Below, piece after piece: positions 15,333 through 21,890 of a stretch of DNA of 35,338 bases. Each line of letters opens with the position of its first letter. Position 1 is the stretch's first letter. Made by a program: the position numbers and the translations under genes. Location: NCBI GenBank assembly GCA_001823875.1, contig MHVX01000006.1:1-35338 (forward strand), read 5' to 3'. Under the pieces are notes generated by a model, which had not been told where the DNA came from, made no database searches, and worked only from the letters and a program-made list of their open reading frames with translations. This stretch comes from Candidatus Zambryskibacteria bacterium RIFCSPHIGHO2_12_FULL_43_12b (lineage in GTDB: Bacteria > Patescibacteriota > Minisyncoccia > Phycocordibacterales > Zambryskibacteraceae).

Positions 15333-15404
15333 TGCCCCCGGCAGGAATCGAACCTACATCAAAGCCTTAGAAGAGCTCTGTTCTATCCATTGAACTACGG
15401 GGGC
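15333..15404 (-). tRNA. tRNA-Arg (anticodon TCT)
   Basis: Acceptor GCCCCCG/CGGGGGC, D-stem GTTC/GAAC, anticodon arm GAGCT-CTTCTAA-GGCTT (anticodon TCT), T-arm GTAGG-TTCGATT-CCTGC with one T.G pair, discriminator A. No CCA encoded. Its last 17 bases and flank are duplicated 168 bp downstream of its 3' end. Confidence 0.94.
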
Positions 15405-15436
15405 GTCGAGACAATATTACACAAAACAGACAATAA

Positions 15437-16012
15437 TTACAGCCCTTTTCTTTTGATTTCCTTGTATCTGAAGCAATCTTGTGTGTGGTCGTTCACCATC
15501 CCGACGGCCTGCATGTGAGCGTAAACAATTGTTGGACCGAGAAATTTAAAGCCTCGTAATTTTAAATCTTTTGCAAAAATTTCAGCTTCTGGGGTGATAG
15601 CAGGCAAATCTTTCAGGGTTTTTCTTTTCCCATCAATTTGTTGACTGCCGACAAAACTCCACATATATTTAGCAAAACTTCCGAATTCTTTCTGTACCTC
15701 AAGAAATTTCTGAGCATTGTTTACCGTTGCCTCAATTTTCAATCGGTTTCTTATAATCCTCGCATCTTTAAGCAGTCGCATAACATCTCTTTTTGTAAAC
15801 TTTGCCACTTTTCTATAATCAAAATTCGCAAAAGCTTTTTTATAACCTTCTCGACGATAGAGGATGGTGCACCAAGATAGCCCTGCCTGCGCGCTCTCAA
15901 GTACGAGAAATTCAAATATTTTCCTGTCATTAAAAATAGGAACACCCCACTCTTTGTCGTGGTAAGAAATCATTAGTAGATCAGTGTTTGGCCACTTGCA
16001 TCTTGTTTTCAT
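15437..16012 (-). CDS. tag: DNA-3-methyladenine glycosylase I
   Basis: 191 aa enzyme that removes 3-methyladenine from alkylated DNA. The zinc ligands line up with E. coli Tag: C5, H18, H176 and C180 (NDHTQDC). The catalytic-pocket stretch FEFLVLESAQAGLSW is present with E39 and W47. The ATG lies 1 nt after the 3' end of tRNA-Leu(CAG) on the same strand, so tRNA 3' processing would release a leaderless tag mRNA. Length and motifs are normal. Confidence 0.95.
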   Translation of the reverse strand: MKTRCKWPNTDLLMISYHDKEWGVPIFNDRKIFEFLVLESAQAGLSWCTILYRREGYKKAFANFDYRKVAKFTKRDVMRLLKDARIIRNRLKIEATVNNAQKFLEVQKEFGSFAKYMWSFVGSQQIDGKRKTLKDLPAITPEAEIFAKDLKLRGFKFLGPTIVYAHMQAVGMVNDHTQDCFRYKEIKRKGL

Positions 16013-16013
16013 G

Positions 16014-16095
16014 TGGGCGCGGAGAGACTCGAACTCTCAAGGGTTGCCCCATACGCTTCTGAAGCGTACGCGTATACCAGTTCCGCCACGTGCCC
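16014..16095 (-). tRNA. tRNA-Leu (anticodon CAG)
   Basis: Anticodon arm TACGC-TTCAGAA-GCGTA (anticodon CAG), long variable arm, T-arm GAGAG-TTCGAGT-CTCTC, discriminator A. Acceptor GGGCACG/CGCGCCC has an A.C mismatch at pair 5-68. No CCA encoded. It lies in a tRNA-Val, tRNA-Leu, tag unit. Confidence 0.92.
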
Positions 16096-16105
16096 ATCTA
16101 TTCTG

Positions 16106-16178
16106 TGCGCGATACAGGACTCGAACCTATGACCTTCCCGGTGTAAACGGGTTGCTCTACCAACTGAGCTAATCGCGC
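16106..16178 (-). tRNA. tRNA-Val (anticodon TAC)
   Basis: Acceptor GCGCGAT/ATCGCGC, D-stem GCTC/GAGC, anticodon arm ACCCG-TTTACAC-CGGGA (anticodon TAC), T-arm ATAGG-TTCGAGT-CCTGT, discriminator A, no encoded CCA. Ten nt separate it from tRNA-Leu(CAG) downstream. Confidence 0.95.
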
Positions 16179-16254
16179 ATATTTTTCTTCGCATTTACCA
16201 TGCGTGAACTACAAATTACATCAAAATCATATTTTATGCCAGAAGCCTGGAGTC

Positions 16255-16263
16255 TGCTATATT
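16255..16263 (+). promoter_or_regulatory. Extended -10 promoter of the RluA-family gene
   Basis: TGC-TATATT with the -10 hexamer at 16258-16263, 6 nt before the ATG; leaderless spacing. It matches the pilM promoter in the bases TCTGCTATA. Confidence 0.6.
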
Positions 16264-16269
16264 GGACTC

Positions 16270-17013
16270 ATGTCAATCTCAAGCCAAGTAAAAATTCTAT
16301 ATGAGGATGAAAACATGGTTCTAATCAATAAACCCGCGGGGCTTATTGTGCATGGAGATGGCAAGAGGGAGGAGGAGAGCGTGGCGCAGTGGATGCTCGC
16401 TCATTATCCAGAATCCGAAAGCGTTGGGGAACAAAATATACCAGAGAATCAATCCACCCTTCCCATCCTAAGATCAGGAATTGTCCATCGTTTAGATAAA
16501 GAAACGTCCGGCGTGTTGGCCCTCGCCAAGAATCAAAAGGCGTTCCTTCACTTGAAAAAACAGTTTCAAGACCGTGAAACTGAAAAGATATATCACACAT
16601 TTGTGTATGGAATAATGAAGAAGGACGAAGGTACGATTGACAGGCCAATTGCTAGAAGTAGAAGAGATTTCAGGCTTTGGTCAGCGCAAAGGGGAGGTAG
16701 AGGAGAGCTCCGTGAAGCGATCACAGACTATGAAGTGCTATTTCGTGGAGATGATTTTACTTTTGTACAAGTAAAACCTAAAACAGGTCGCACGCACCAG
16801 ATTAGAGTGCATTTTAAGGCAATCAATCATCCTCTCGTCTGCGATAAGCTCTACGCTCCCAAGCAAAAATCAAAGCTTGGATTTGAAAGGCTGGCTCTGC
16901 ATGCTCGTAAGCTGAAGCTCCTGAATCTGGACGGCAAACACATAGAGGTAGAAGCTCCTTACCCACCTGATTTTGAGAATGCAATCAAGAGAATTGGGTA
17001 TTTGCCTCATTGA
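16270..17013 (+). CDS. RluA/RluD family pseudouridine synthase
   Basis: 248 aa from ATG 16270; an upstream in-frame ATG at 16204 would start before the promoter. Catalytic motif IVHRLDKETSG with Asp76, preceded by the INKPAGLIVHGDG motif and followed by KTGRTHQIRVH. It converts uridine to pseudouridine in rRNA or tRNA. There is no clear N-terminal S4 domain, which is closer to RluA/RluC minimal forms, so the exact target is open. Followed by rplS. Confidence 0.92.
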   Translation: MSISSQVKILYEDENMVLINKPAGLIVHGDGKREEESVAQWMLAHYPESESVGEQNIPENQSTLPILRSGIVHRLDKETSGVLALAKNQKAFLHLKKQFQDRETEKIYHTFVYGIMKKDEGTIDRPIARSRRDFRLWSAQRGGRGELREAITDYEVLFRGDDFTFVQVKPKTGRTHQIRVHFKAINHPLVCDKLYAPKQKSKLGFERLALHARKLKLLNLDGKHIEVEAPYPPDFENAIKRIGYLPH

Positions 17014-17043
17014 GCGAGGTGTGCTAAATTGGGCATTCTTAAT

Positions 17044-17481
17044 ATGAAAACGACTTATAAGATTTCACCTGTAAATATTGCAGAAAGGCAGAAAATTGAT
17101 ATTCATGCCGGCGATACTGTGAAGGTGGCTCAAAAAATTCAGGAAAAAGGCAAAACTAGACTTCAGATGTTTGAAGGGCTTGTATTGGCCGTGAAGCATG
17201 GCAAAGAAGCTGGCTCCACCTTCACTGTGCGTAAGACAGCAAGTGGCGTGGGTGTGGAAAGAATCTTTCCTCTTTACTCTCCAATGATAGATAAGATTAC
17301 GATTACTAAACGCGCCAAAGTTCGCAGAGCAAAGCTGTATCACATTAGAGACAAAGCAAACAAAGAAATCCGACGCCAGATGAGGAACGTTCAATTTGTT
17401 GAAGCAGATGAGGATGTGGCAGAAATTCCAGCAGAGTCTGTAAAAGAGACTCCGACTGAAAAGCAAAAAGTAGAGGCGTAA
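17044..17481 (+). CDS. rplS: 50S ribosomal protein L19
   Basis: 145 aa. L19 core: DIHAGDTVKVAQKIQEKGKT, RLQMFEGLVLAVKHG, FTVRKTASGVGVERIFPLYSP, then RAKVRRAKLYHIRDK. The acidic C-terminal tail of about 30 residues (VEADEDVAEIPAESVKETP) is an extension beyond the usual 115 aa. ATG 17044 begins the conserved region; a TTG at 17029 would add five residues. A terminator follows. Confidence 0.95.
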   Translation: MKTTYKISPVNIAERQKIDIHAGDTVKVAQKIQEKGKTRLQMFEGLVLAVKHGKEAGSTFTVRKTASGVGVERIFPLYSPMIDKITITKRAKVRRAKLYHIRDKANKEIRRQMRNVQFVEADEDVAEIPAESVKETPTEKQKVEA

Positions 17482-17493
17482 AAATGAGTAATG

Positions 17494-17516
17494 AAAGGGA
17501 CTAAAAGTCTTTTTTA
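17494..17516 (+). terminator. Terminator of rplS
   Basis: AAAGGGACT pairs with AGTCTTTTT (two G.T pairs) around AAA, running into a T tract. Confidence 0.65.
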
Positions 17517-17524
17517 TTATTATC

Positions 17525-17550
17525 TAAATGGTAGACGCTATCACCTTGAG
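17525..17550 (+). other. tRNA-Leu-like 5' fragment upstream of the homing endonuclease
   Basis: The stretch contains AAATGGTAGACGC and CTTGAG, which read like the D-loop and anticodon loop (GAG) of a bacterial tRNA-Leu, and compare with AAACTGGTATACAC and ATTGAG in the intact gene at 18256. No acceptor stem precedes it and it ends right after the anticodon. It could be a tRNA remnant left by intron or endonuclease movement, or chance. Confidence 0.45.
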
Positions 17551-17573
17551 CAGAAATACATACAGAGTATAAT
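17546..17573 (+). promoter_or_regulatory. Promoter of the homing endonuclease
   Basis: TTGAGC (17546-17551), 16-nt spacer, perfect TATAAT (17568-17573), 6 nt before the ATG. The -35 box falls in the tRNA-Leu-like fragment. The same promoter probably reads through into tRNA-Leu(GAG). Confidence 0.6.
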
Positions 17574-17579
17574 AAATAG

Positions 17580-18254
17580 ATGCACAAGCGAGGAGTAAGA
17601 CCAAAAAATAAAATCAAAATAATATGGTCTGCGAACTTTGCCTATGGAATAGGACTGCTAGTCACTGATGGATGCCTATCGTCGGATGGAAGGCATATTA
17701 CCTTCGTATCTAAGGATATGGAACAAATTGAAAATTTTAGAGGGGCGTTTGGTCTGAGAGACATAAAAACCGGCCAGACAACATCTGGACATAAAGGTAA
17801 AAGAGTTCATAGGCTTCAATTTGGCGACGTAGTATTTTATCGGTTTTTAGAAGGAATAGGTCTTACCTCAGCGAAATCAAAAACAATTGGCTCAGTGGAC
17901 ATCCCAAATAGTTACTTATTTGATTTTTTAAGAGGATGTTTTGATGGGGATGGCACATTCTACTCTTATTGGGACCCACGTTGGAAATCGAGTTTTATGT
18001 TTTATACCGAATTTATTTCAGCGAGCAAAAAGCATATCCTCTGGTTACAGGAAAAGCTATATGAAATATTAAGAATAAGAGGACATATTACAAATGATAA
18101 AAAGGGAGCGACATTACAACTAAAGTATGCAAAAAAAGACTCGCTGAAGTTGCTCAATAAATTGTACTCAAACAAAAAAGGTCTGTTCTTGAAGAGAAAG
18201 AAGTTGAAAGTTGTCAAAGCATTAGCTATAGTGGGGCTGTCTTTGAAAAAATAA
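17580..18254 (+). CDS. LAGLIDADG family homing endonuclease
   Basis: 224 aa with two LAGLIDADG-type helices: GIGLLVTDGCL at about residues 24-34 and LFDFLRGCFDGDGTF at about 116-130; each ends in the acidic residue that binds metal. Two motifs in one chain imply a monomer that cuts a long asymmetric site. It is not inside an evident intron. Its stop codon is 1 nt before tRNA-Leu(GAG), and a tRNA-Leu-like fragment lies just upstream, so the tRNA gene is the probable homing target. The N-terminus is basic (MHKRGVRPKNKIK). Confidence 0.85.
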   Translation: MHKRGVRPKNKIKIIWSANFAYGIGLLVTDGCLSSDGRHITFVSKDMEQIENFRGAFGLRDIKTGQTTSGHKGKRVHRLQFGDVVFYRFLEGIGLTSAKSKTIGSVDIPNSYLFDFLRGCFDGDGTFYSYWDPRWKSSFMFYTEFISASKKHILWLQEKLYEILRIRGHITNDKKGATLQLKYAKKDSLKLLNKLYSNKKGLFLKRKKLKVVKALAIVGLSLKK

Positions 18255-18255
18255 T

Positions 18256-18337
18256 GCGCGGGTGGTGAAACTGGTATACACGTAAGATTGAGGTTCTTAT
18301 GCCGCAAGGCGTGGAGGTTCAAGTCCTCTCCCGCGCA
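18256..18337 (+). tRNA. tRNA-Leu (anticodon GAG)
   Basis: Acceptor GCGCGGG/CCCGCGC, anticodon arm TAAGA-TTGAGGT-TCTTA (anticodon GAG), variable arm GCC-GCAA-GGC, T-arm GGAGG-TTCAAGT-CCTCT, discriminator A. The gene itself lacks CCA (next bases CAG), yet a copy of its 3' end 122 bp downstream does carry CCA. No promoter fits in the 1-nt gap after the endonuclease gene. Confidence 0.95.
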
Positions 18338-18462
18338 CAGATTTAGCGAAGCAACTGCTTGCTTCGCGCACAAAGTCTTGAAGACCCAGAGCATGTTTTG
18401 TCGTAGACAAAACGCGAAGGGTGTACCGAATCTGTAAGATTCAAGTCCTCTCCCGCGCACCA
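18318..18462 (+). repeat. tRNA-Leu 3'-end duplication bracketing a hairpin element
   Basis: Bases 18318-18338 (T-arm to acceptor end) recur exactly at 18440-18460, the second copy ending in CCA (18460-18462). The interior is bounded by ACAGATT (18337-18343) and AATCTGT (18429-18435). It contains a 9-bp hairpin with loop CTGC (18346-18367) and an 8-bp hairpin with loop GTA (18395-18413). This looks like a small insertion at the tRNA 3' end that rebuilt the tRNA. Confidence 0.85.
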
Positions 18463-18476
18463 ATCTAGTGAAAAAA

Positions 18477-19019
18477 TCAATACACCGGAACTTCTTCTTT
18501 TTTGTGAGAAAGAAACGCTTCGTATCTCGCTAAAGCGTAAAGCAAAGATGATAGCCTGTTGAGATAGGAGAGAGTTTCGGGAGAGAGTTGTTTATCAAGT
18601 CTTGAATTTGCTGAAATCACAGAACGCTCGGTCCTTCGCGACAGCGCTCTCGCGTAGTCAAAGAGCGCAGAGAGCTCTGTGGCTCCAGCGATTACGAAAG
18701 AATTTGGTTTTTCAATGTAACTTTCAATTTCTCCAATAATATATTCCATTTCTTCAATTCGTGATTTTGGGATTGATTTTTCTGCGCCAGCCAAACCAGC
18801 TTGAATAATGAATAGATTATGCTGAATTGTGCGTATGATTTTGCACACATTAAATAAGACAGGTTTTTCGCATTGATATTTTGCAAAACATACTCCAAGA
18901 AGGGAATTGAGCTCATCAAGACCTCCCAGCGCCTCAAAGACTGGGTGGTTTTTAGTTATCCTGTCCTTACTCTTATAAAGACTGGAAGTTCCATCATCTC
19001 CTTTGCGAGTGTAAAGCAT
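18477..19019 (-). CDS. ATP:cob(I)alamin adenosyltransferase (PduO type)
   Basis: 180 aa from ATG 19019 (a longer start at 19067 would overlap nrdJ). PduO/MMAB motifs: YTRKGDDGTSSLY near the start, GGLDELNSLLG, RALSRRTERSV and SYLNRLSSLLYALARYE. It moves the adenosyl group of ATP to cobalamin, giving adenosylcobalamin. It begins 7 nt after the end of nrdJ on the same strand, and that reductase needs just this cofactor, so the pair forms a functional unit that lets the cell use scavenged B12. Confidence 0.92.
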   Translation of the reverse strand: MLYTRKGDDGTSSLYKSKDRITKNHPVFEALGGLDELNSLLGVCFAKYQCEKPVLFNVCKIIRTIQHNLFIIQAGLAGAEKSIPKSRIEEMEYIIGEIESYIEKPNSFVIAGATELSALFDYARALSRRTERSVISANSRLDKQLSPETLSYLNRLSSLLYALARYEAFLSHKKEEVPVY

Positions 19020-19026
19020 TTTGTTT

Positions 19027-21318
19027 TTATGTTTTGCTTTCTGCGGGGGTTGAAACGTCAATTTCACAGAGGCCCCCTACGCAAGCGTACTCTTTTGATC
19101 CGGTGGTCTTGTCATCTTCCTCATACAGGACCAGTTTGGAGAAATCAATTTTTGGAAATCGTGACATTAGCTCCAAATATCTTTCTTCAGTGATCTTTTC
19201 ATATGGAGCTAAGCGATATACATGATCACTTTTAGGCAAAAATGAGAGTCCGCCGACTATATCCCAATTTTGATATACCCAATTTCCGACAGAGAGCCAT
19301 TCGTGGGGCTCAACCGAGATAGTGACCGAAGGATTGTGCTCACAATAATTTTCTTTTAGAACCTTCCAATACTCAAGCTGATCGTGAGCCGTTAGATCGT
19401 CTTTCACGATGGCATCTTTAGGAGCCTTAACTGGGAACTCTAGGACCCACGTAGTGGCGCTCTCTTTGGTTTGCCCAACTTCAGGCACGCATGGCACACC
19501 CTCATCTTCAAGTAATCTTTTAAGAGGATTGTGTCCTTCAATTCTTACTCGACGGATGTAGTAGGGAGAATGGCGTGGGTGCATTCCAGAGGCAGAGTCA
19601 AAAAGCTGGGAGCCGTTCCCGGATGGTTTCACGCATGTAATACAGGTGGAAGGGTTGATACCGAATCGTTTTGCGTATTTTCTGTTTGTGTCTATCGCGA
19701 CTTCCTTGAGTCTTCTTTGAGTCTGCTTGTCTCGCACTATCTTATTGTCCCACTGGCCTGTCATTGATACTCCAAGAAGCGCTTCATCTTCACAGTTCCT
19801 TCTCCACTCTGGAGAAAGATATGGAAATTTTGTTAGAGATGCCTGATATGTACCTAGAATTGTTGCGATTCGAATTTTTTCCATTAGAGTTTCCTCAGTA
19901 TCTTCCGGACGCACTACGACTTCGCTTAGGTTACAGAATTGCTTTGATTTAAGAATTATTTCACCGCATGGATTTGTACCACTGGTCCAGAATCCTTCCT
20001 CAAAAATTTTCCACCTACGGGCGGGAAGCTGTCTCTTGAGGCTGCCTCGGTTGAATATTCCGCGTTCCCCCGATCCACTTTTTGCGAGATTTATCCATTC
20101 ATCAAGGAATTGCTCCATAGTAGGCTTCTCGTTATAGACTGCGGAATTATTGGCCATAGAGCGTTGTGGGTTTGAGAAATAGAACTGTCCATTTTTTGCT
20201 TCTCTCATTTCCATATCATCAAGATCAGATATGGAAATCAGGGCACTTCTGCGAACTCCACCGGCCACCACAATTTCTCCAATTTTGCAGACTATGTCAT
20301 GTACATCAAGCGTGGTGAGGTGCCTACCTTGTCTCAAAAGCATTCTCTCTCGTGTGAAATCAAGTAGATTGCGCAATGGGTCTGGCCCAGAAGCTCTTCC
20401 TCCCATTGTCTTGAGGCGTGCTCCGCGCGGTCTAACGGCGCTGTAGTCAAATTCTATATCCGAACCTTCAGCCCAAGTGTTCATGCCTAAAGCGAGAGCA
20501 TCACCCCACCCTTCTTTACTGTCACCAATCAAATACACTGGTTTCTTTTTACCTGTTTGCCTTTTTATTATCGGGAGGCACTCAACGGTTTGTCTTTCAA
20601 CAGAAAATCCCACTCCAGTTCCGCACATTGATATATACATTATTTCTGCGAAATCTTGCCAGCTTGCTGGAGCAATAAAGGAGCAATTATACACGCAGAC
20701 ATTGCTTGCTCTTGCCGGAGCGCCCGCGCTCCAAAGCAAGCGCATCGATCCCATCGCTTTCATTTCAAGCATGTATTCGCGAATTTCTGAGTACTCCGCA
20801 AGAGTGAGCTTCTTGCCAAGATTTTCTTTCATAAATGAAATGTAGCGGTCAATGCTTTCCATCCAAGTTTCGCGTCTTCTTTTTTCTTCAAGCCATCTTG
20901 AGTAAGTGCTGTAAAAAACAAATTCGGAAAGTTGATTGCGGAAGTATTTTTTGCTTTCTATTTCTAGTGCAATAAGTTCGCTTGAGACTTTCTGACTCTC
21001 TTTGCGCATTTTCGCATGATTTTGTCGGTAGAGAATGTATGCTTTTGCTGTCGCAGGGTACTTTTGAAGCATTAATTCCGCTTCCACCAGATCTTGAACT
21101 CCTTCAACTGAAGGAGTGAAGAGTTTGTTTTCCTTTTTTTGCGCAGTTAGTTTGTCTGTAACAGCCTGTGCAACTTTTGTCGGAGCCCTCTCCTCGTATT
21201 CCCCAGCGGCTTTCATCGCCTTTTCTACCGCGATTGAAATTTTCTCCATATTAAATGGAACTATAGAGCCATCTCTCTTGATGATATTATTTATATTCAG
21301 TCTTTTTGTGGAAGGCAT
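19027..21318 (-). CDS. nrdJ: Class II (adenosylcobalamin-dependent) ribonucleotide reductase
   Basis: 763 aa. An N-terminal ATP-cone (IIKRDGSIVPFNMEKISIAVEKA, shown in part, to about residue 95) precedes a reductase core like Lactobacillus leichmannii RTPR. NPCGEI holds thiyl Cys451 and Glu453; Cys462 lies 11 residues later as in RTPR; NVCVYNC (208/212) supplies the other active-site cysteine; the tail YACVGGLC carries the C-x4-C pair that re-reduces the site. It makes deoxynucleotides without oxygen. Operon with the adenosyltransferase; divergent from an ArsR-type gene over a shared operator-like region. Confidence 0.95.
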   Translation of the reverse strand: MPSTKRLNINNIIKRDGSIVPFNMEKISIAVEKAMKAAGEYEERAPTKVAQAVTDKLTAQKKENKLFTPSVEGVQDLVEAELMLQKYPATAKAYILYRQNHAKMRKESQKVSSELIALEIESKKYFRNQLSEFVFYSTYSRWLEEKRRRETWMESIDRYISFMKENLGKKLTLAEYSEIREYMLEMKAMGSMRLLWSAGAPARASNVCVYNCSFIAPASWQDFAEIMYISMCGTGVGFSVERQTVECLPIIKRQTGKKKPVYLIGDSKEGWGDALALGMNTWAEGSDIEFDYSAVRPRGARLKTMGGRASGPDPLRNLLDFTRERMLLRQGRHLTTLDVHDIVCKIGEIVVAGGVRRSALISISDLDDMEMREAKNGQFYFSNPQRSMANNSAVYNEKPTMEQFLDEWINLAKSGSGERGIFNRGSLKRQLPARRWKIFEEGFWTSGTNPCGEIILKSKQFCNLSEVVVRPEDTEETLMEKIRIATILGTYQASLTKFPYLSPEWRRNCEDEALLGVSMTGQWDNKIVRDKQTQRRLKEVAIDTNRKYAKRFGINPSTCITCVKPSGNGSQLFDSASGMHPRHSPYYIRRVRIEGHNPLKRLLEDEGVPCVPEVGQTKESATTWVLEFPVKAPKDAIVKDDLTAHDQLEYWKVLKENYCEHNPSVTISVEPHEWLSVGNWVYQNWDIVGGLSFLPKSDHVYRLAPYEKITEERYLELMSRFPKIDFSKLVLYEEDDKTTGSKEYACVGGLCEIDVSTPAESKT

Positions 21319-21342
21319 GGGGTGTGTGATATATTGATAAGA

Positions 21343-21375
21343 ATCTATACATTATACGGATAGATAGTCATCTAT
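21343..21375. promoter_or_regulatory. Operator-like inverted repeats over the nrdJ promoter
   Basis: ATCTAT (21343-21348), ATAGAT (21360-21365) and ATCTAT (21370-21375) form two overlapping inverted repeats. Between the first two arms lies a perfect minus-strand TATAAT (plus 21351-21356), the likely nrdJ -10, about 32 nt from the nrdJ start. The third arm overlaps the ATG of the ArsR-type gene. This suits autoregulation plus control of nrdJ. Confidence 0.6.
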
Positions 21376-21742
21376 GGGAAAGAAAATCATGGGGATAAGA
21401 GAGAAGAATACAAAAGAAAATACAAGTCCAGATAGAACCTACAAGAGACCATCTTGGGTGAAGGCATTAGTCGCTACCGAAGAGGAGCTTTGCCCAGATT
21501 GTTTTAAGGTGGTGGGCACGAAAAGCAGATATAGTCTTGTATGCGCTCTTGGTAAGAAAAAAGGAGGAATGACGGTAAGCGAGCTTACAGACCATCTTAA
21601 ACTCCGTCAGCCTACTGTTACACATCATCTAAATATTTTGCGTTCGGTTGATGCCGTAGAAAGCGAGGATAGGGGACGGGAAAGGGTCTATAGGCTCAAT
21701 CGAGGAGCCCATTGCTTTGAGGAGTGCAAGATTCCGTATTAA
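21374..21742 (+). CDS. ArsR-family winged-helix regulator
   Basis: 122 aa. Winged HTH: SRYSLVCALGKKKGGMTVSEL, recognition-helix region LRQPTVTHHLNILRSVDAV and wing RGRERVYRLN. Two cysteine groups, LCPDC near residue 39 and HCFEEC near the end, could bind metal or sense redox. A second ATG at 21389 is possible. Divergent from nrdJ with 55 bp between, which suggests it controls the reductase-adenosyltransferase operon, perhaps in answer to metal, cobalamin or redox state. No NrdR is in view. Confidence 0.85.
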   Translation: MGKKIMGIREKNTKENTSPDRTYKRPSWVKALVATEEELCPDCFKVVGTKSRYSLVCALGKKKGGMTVSELTDHLKLRQPTVTHHLNILRSVDAVESEDRGRERVYRLNRGAHCFEECKIPY

Positions 21743-21743
21743 T

Positions 21744-21772
21744 GCTTCTAGCTGTTAGCAGTGAGCTTTAAA
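21744..21772. repeat. Diverged copy of the CTTCTAGCT...GCTTTAAA repeat
   Basis: GCTTCTAGCT (21744-21753) and GAGCTTTAAA (21763-21772) match, in order, the inverse of 9709-9746 and the sequence at 35307-35320. Confidence 0.45.
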
Positions 21773-21795
21773 TACATAGTTTTTTGGCTGTATTA

Positions 21796-21804
21796 TGGTA
21801 TAAC
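21796..21804 (+). promoter_or_regulatory. Extended -10 promoter of tRNA-His
   Basis: TGG-TATAAC (hexamer 21799-21804), 13 nt before G-1 of the tRNA. Confidence 0.5.
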
Positions 21805-21817
21805 AGTGAGGTTATAT

Positions 21818-21890
21818 GGTCCTTATGGTGTAATGGTTAGCACTGAAGTTTGTGGAACTTCCAGTTCGGGTTCAAATCCCGATAAGGACC
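21818..21890 (+). tRNA. tRNA-His (anticodon GTG)
   Basis: G-1 is encoded and faces C73; acceptor GTCCTTA/TAAGGAC, anticodon arm GAAGT-TTGTGGA-ACTTC (anticodon GTG), T-arm TCGGG-TTCAAAT-CCCGA. CCA is not fully encoded (CA then A). Its 3' end is duplicated 161 bp downstream. Confidence 0.95.

Noticed and set aside
15108-15518. 136-aa plus-strand frame across the hairpin cluster, tRNA-Arg and the tag end
   Set aside because: It runs through a tRNA and repeated tRNA ends; the translation follows the repeats, not a protein.
16009-16194. 61-aa minus-strand frame over tRNA-Leu and tRNA-Val
   Set aside because: It is the translation of two tRNA genes.
17580-18254. Homing endonuclease as part of an intron interrupting tRNA-Leu
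   Set aside because: The downstream tRNA is complete and the upstream fragment lacks an acceptor stem, so no split exon pair exists.
18338-18440. Interior of the tRNA-Leu element as a group I intron
   Set aside because: It lies outside the mature tRNA, after the acceptor end, and shows no P, Q, R or S core that I can see.
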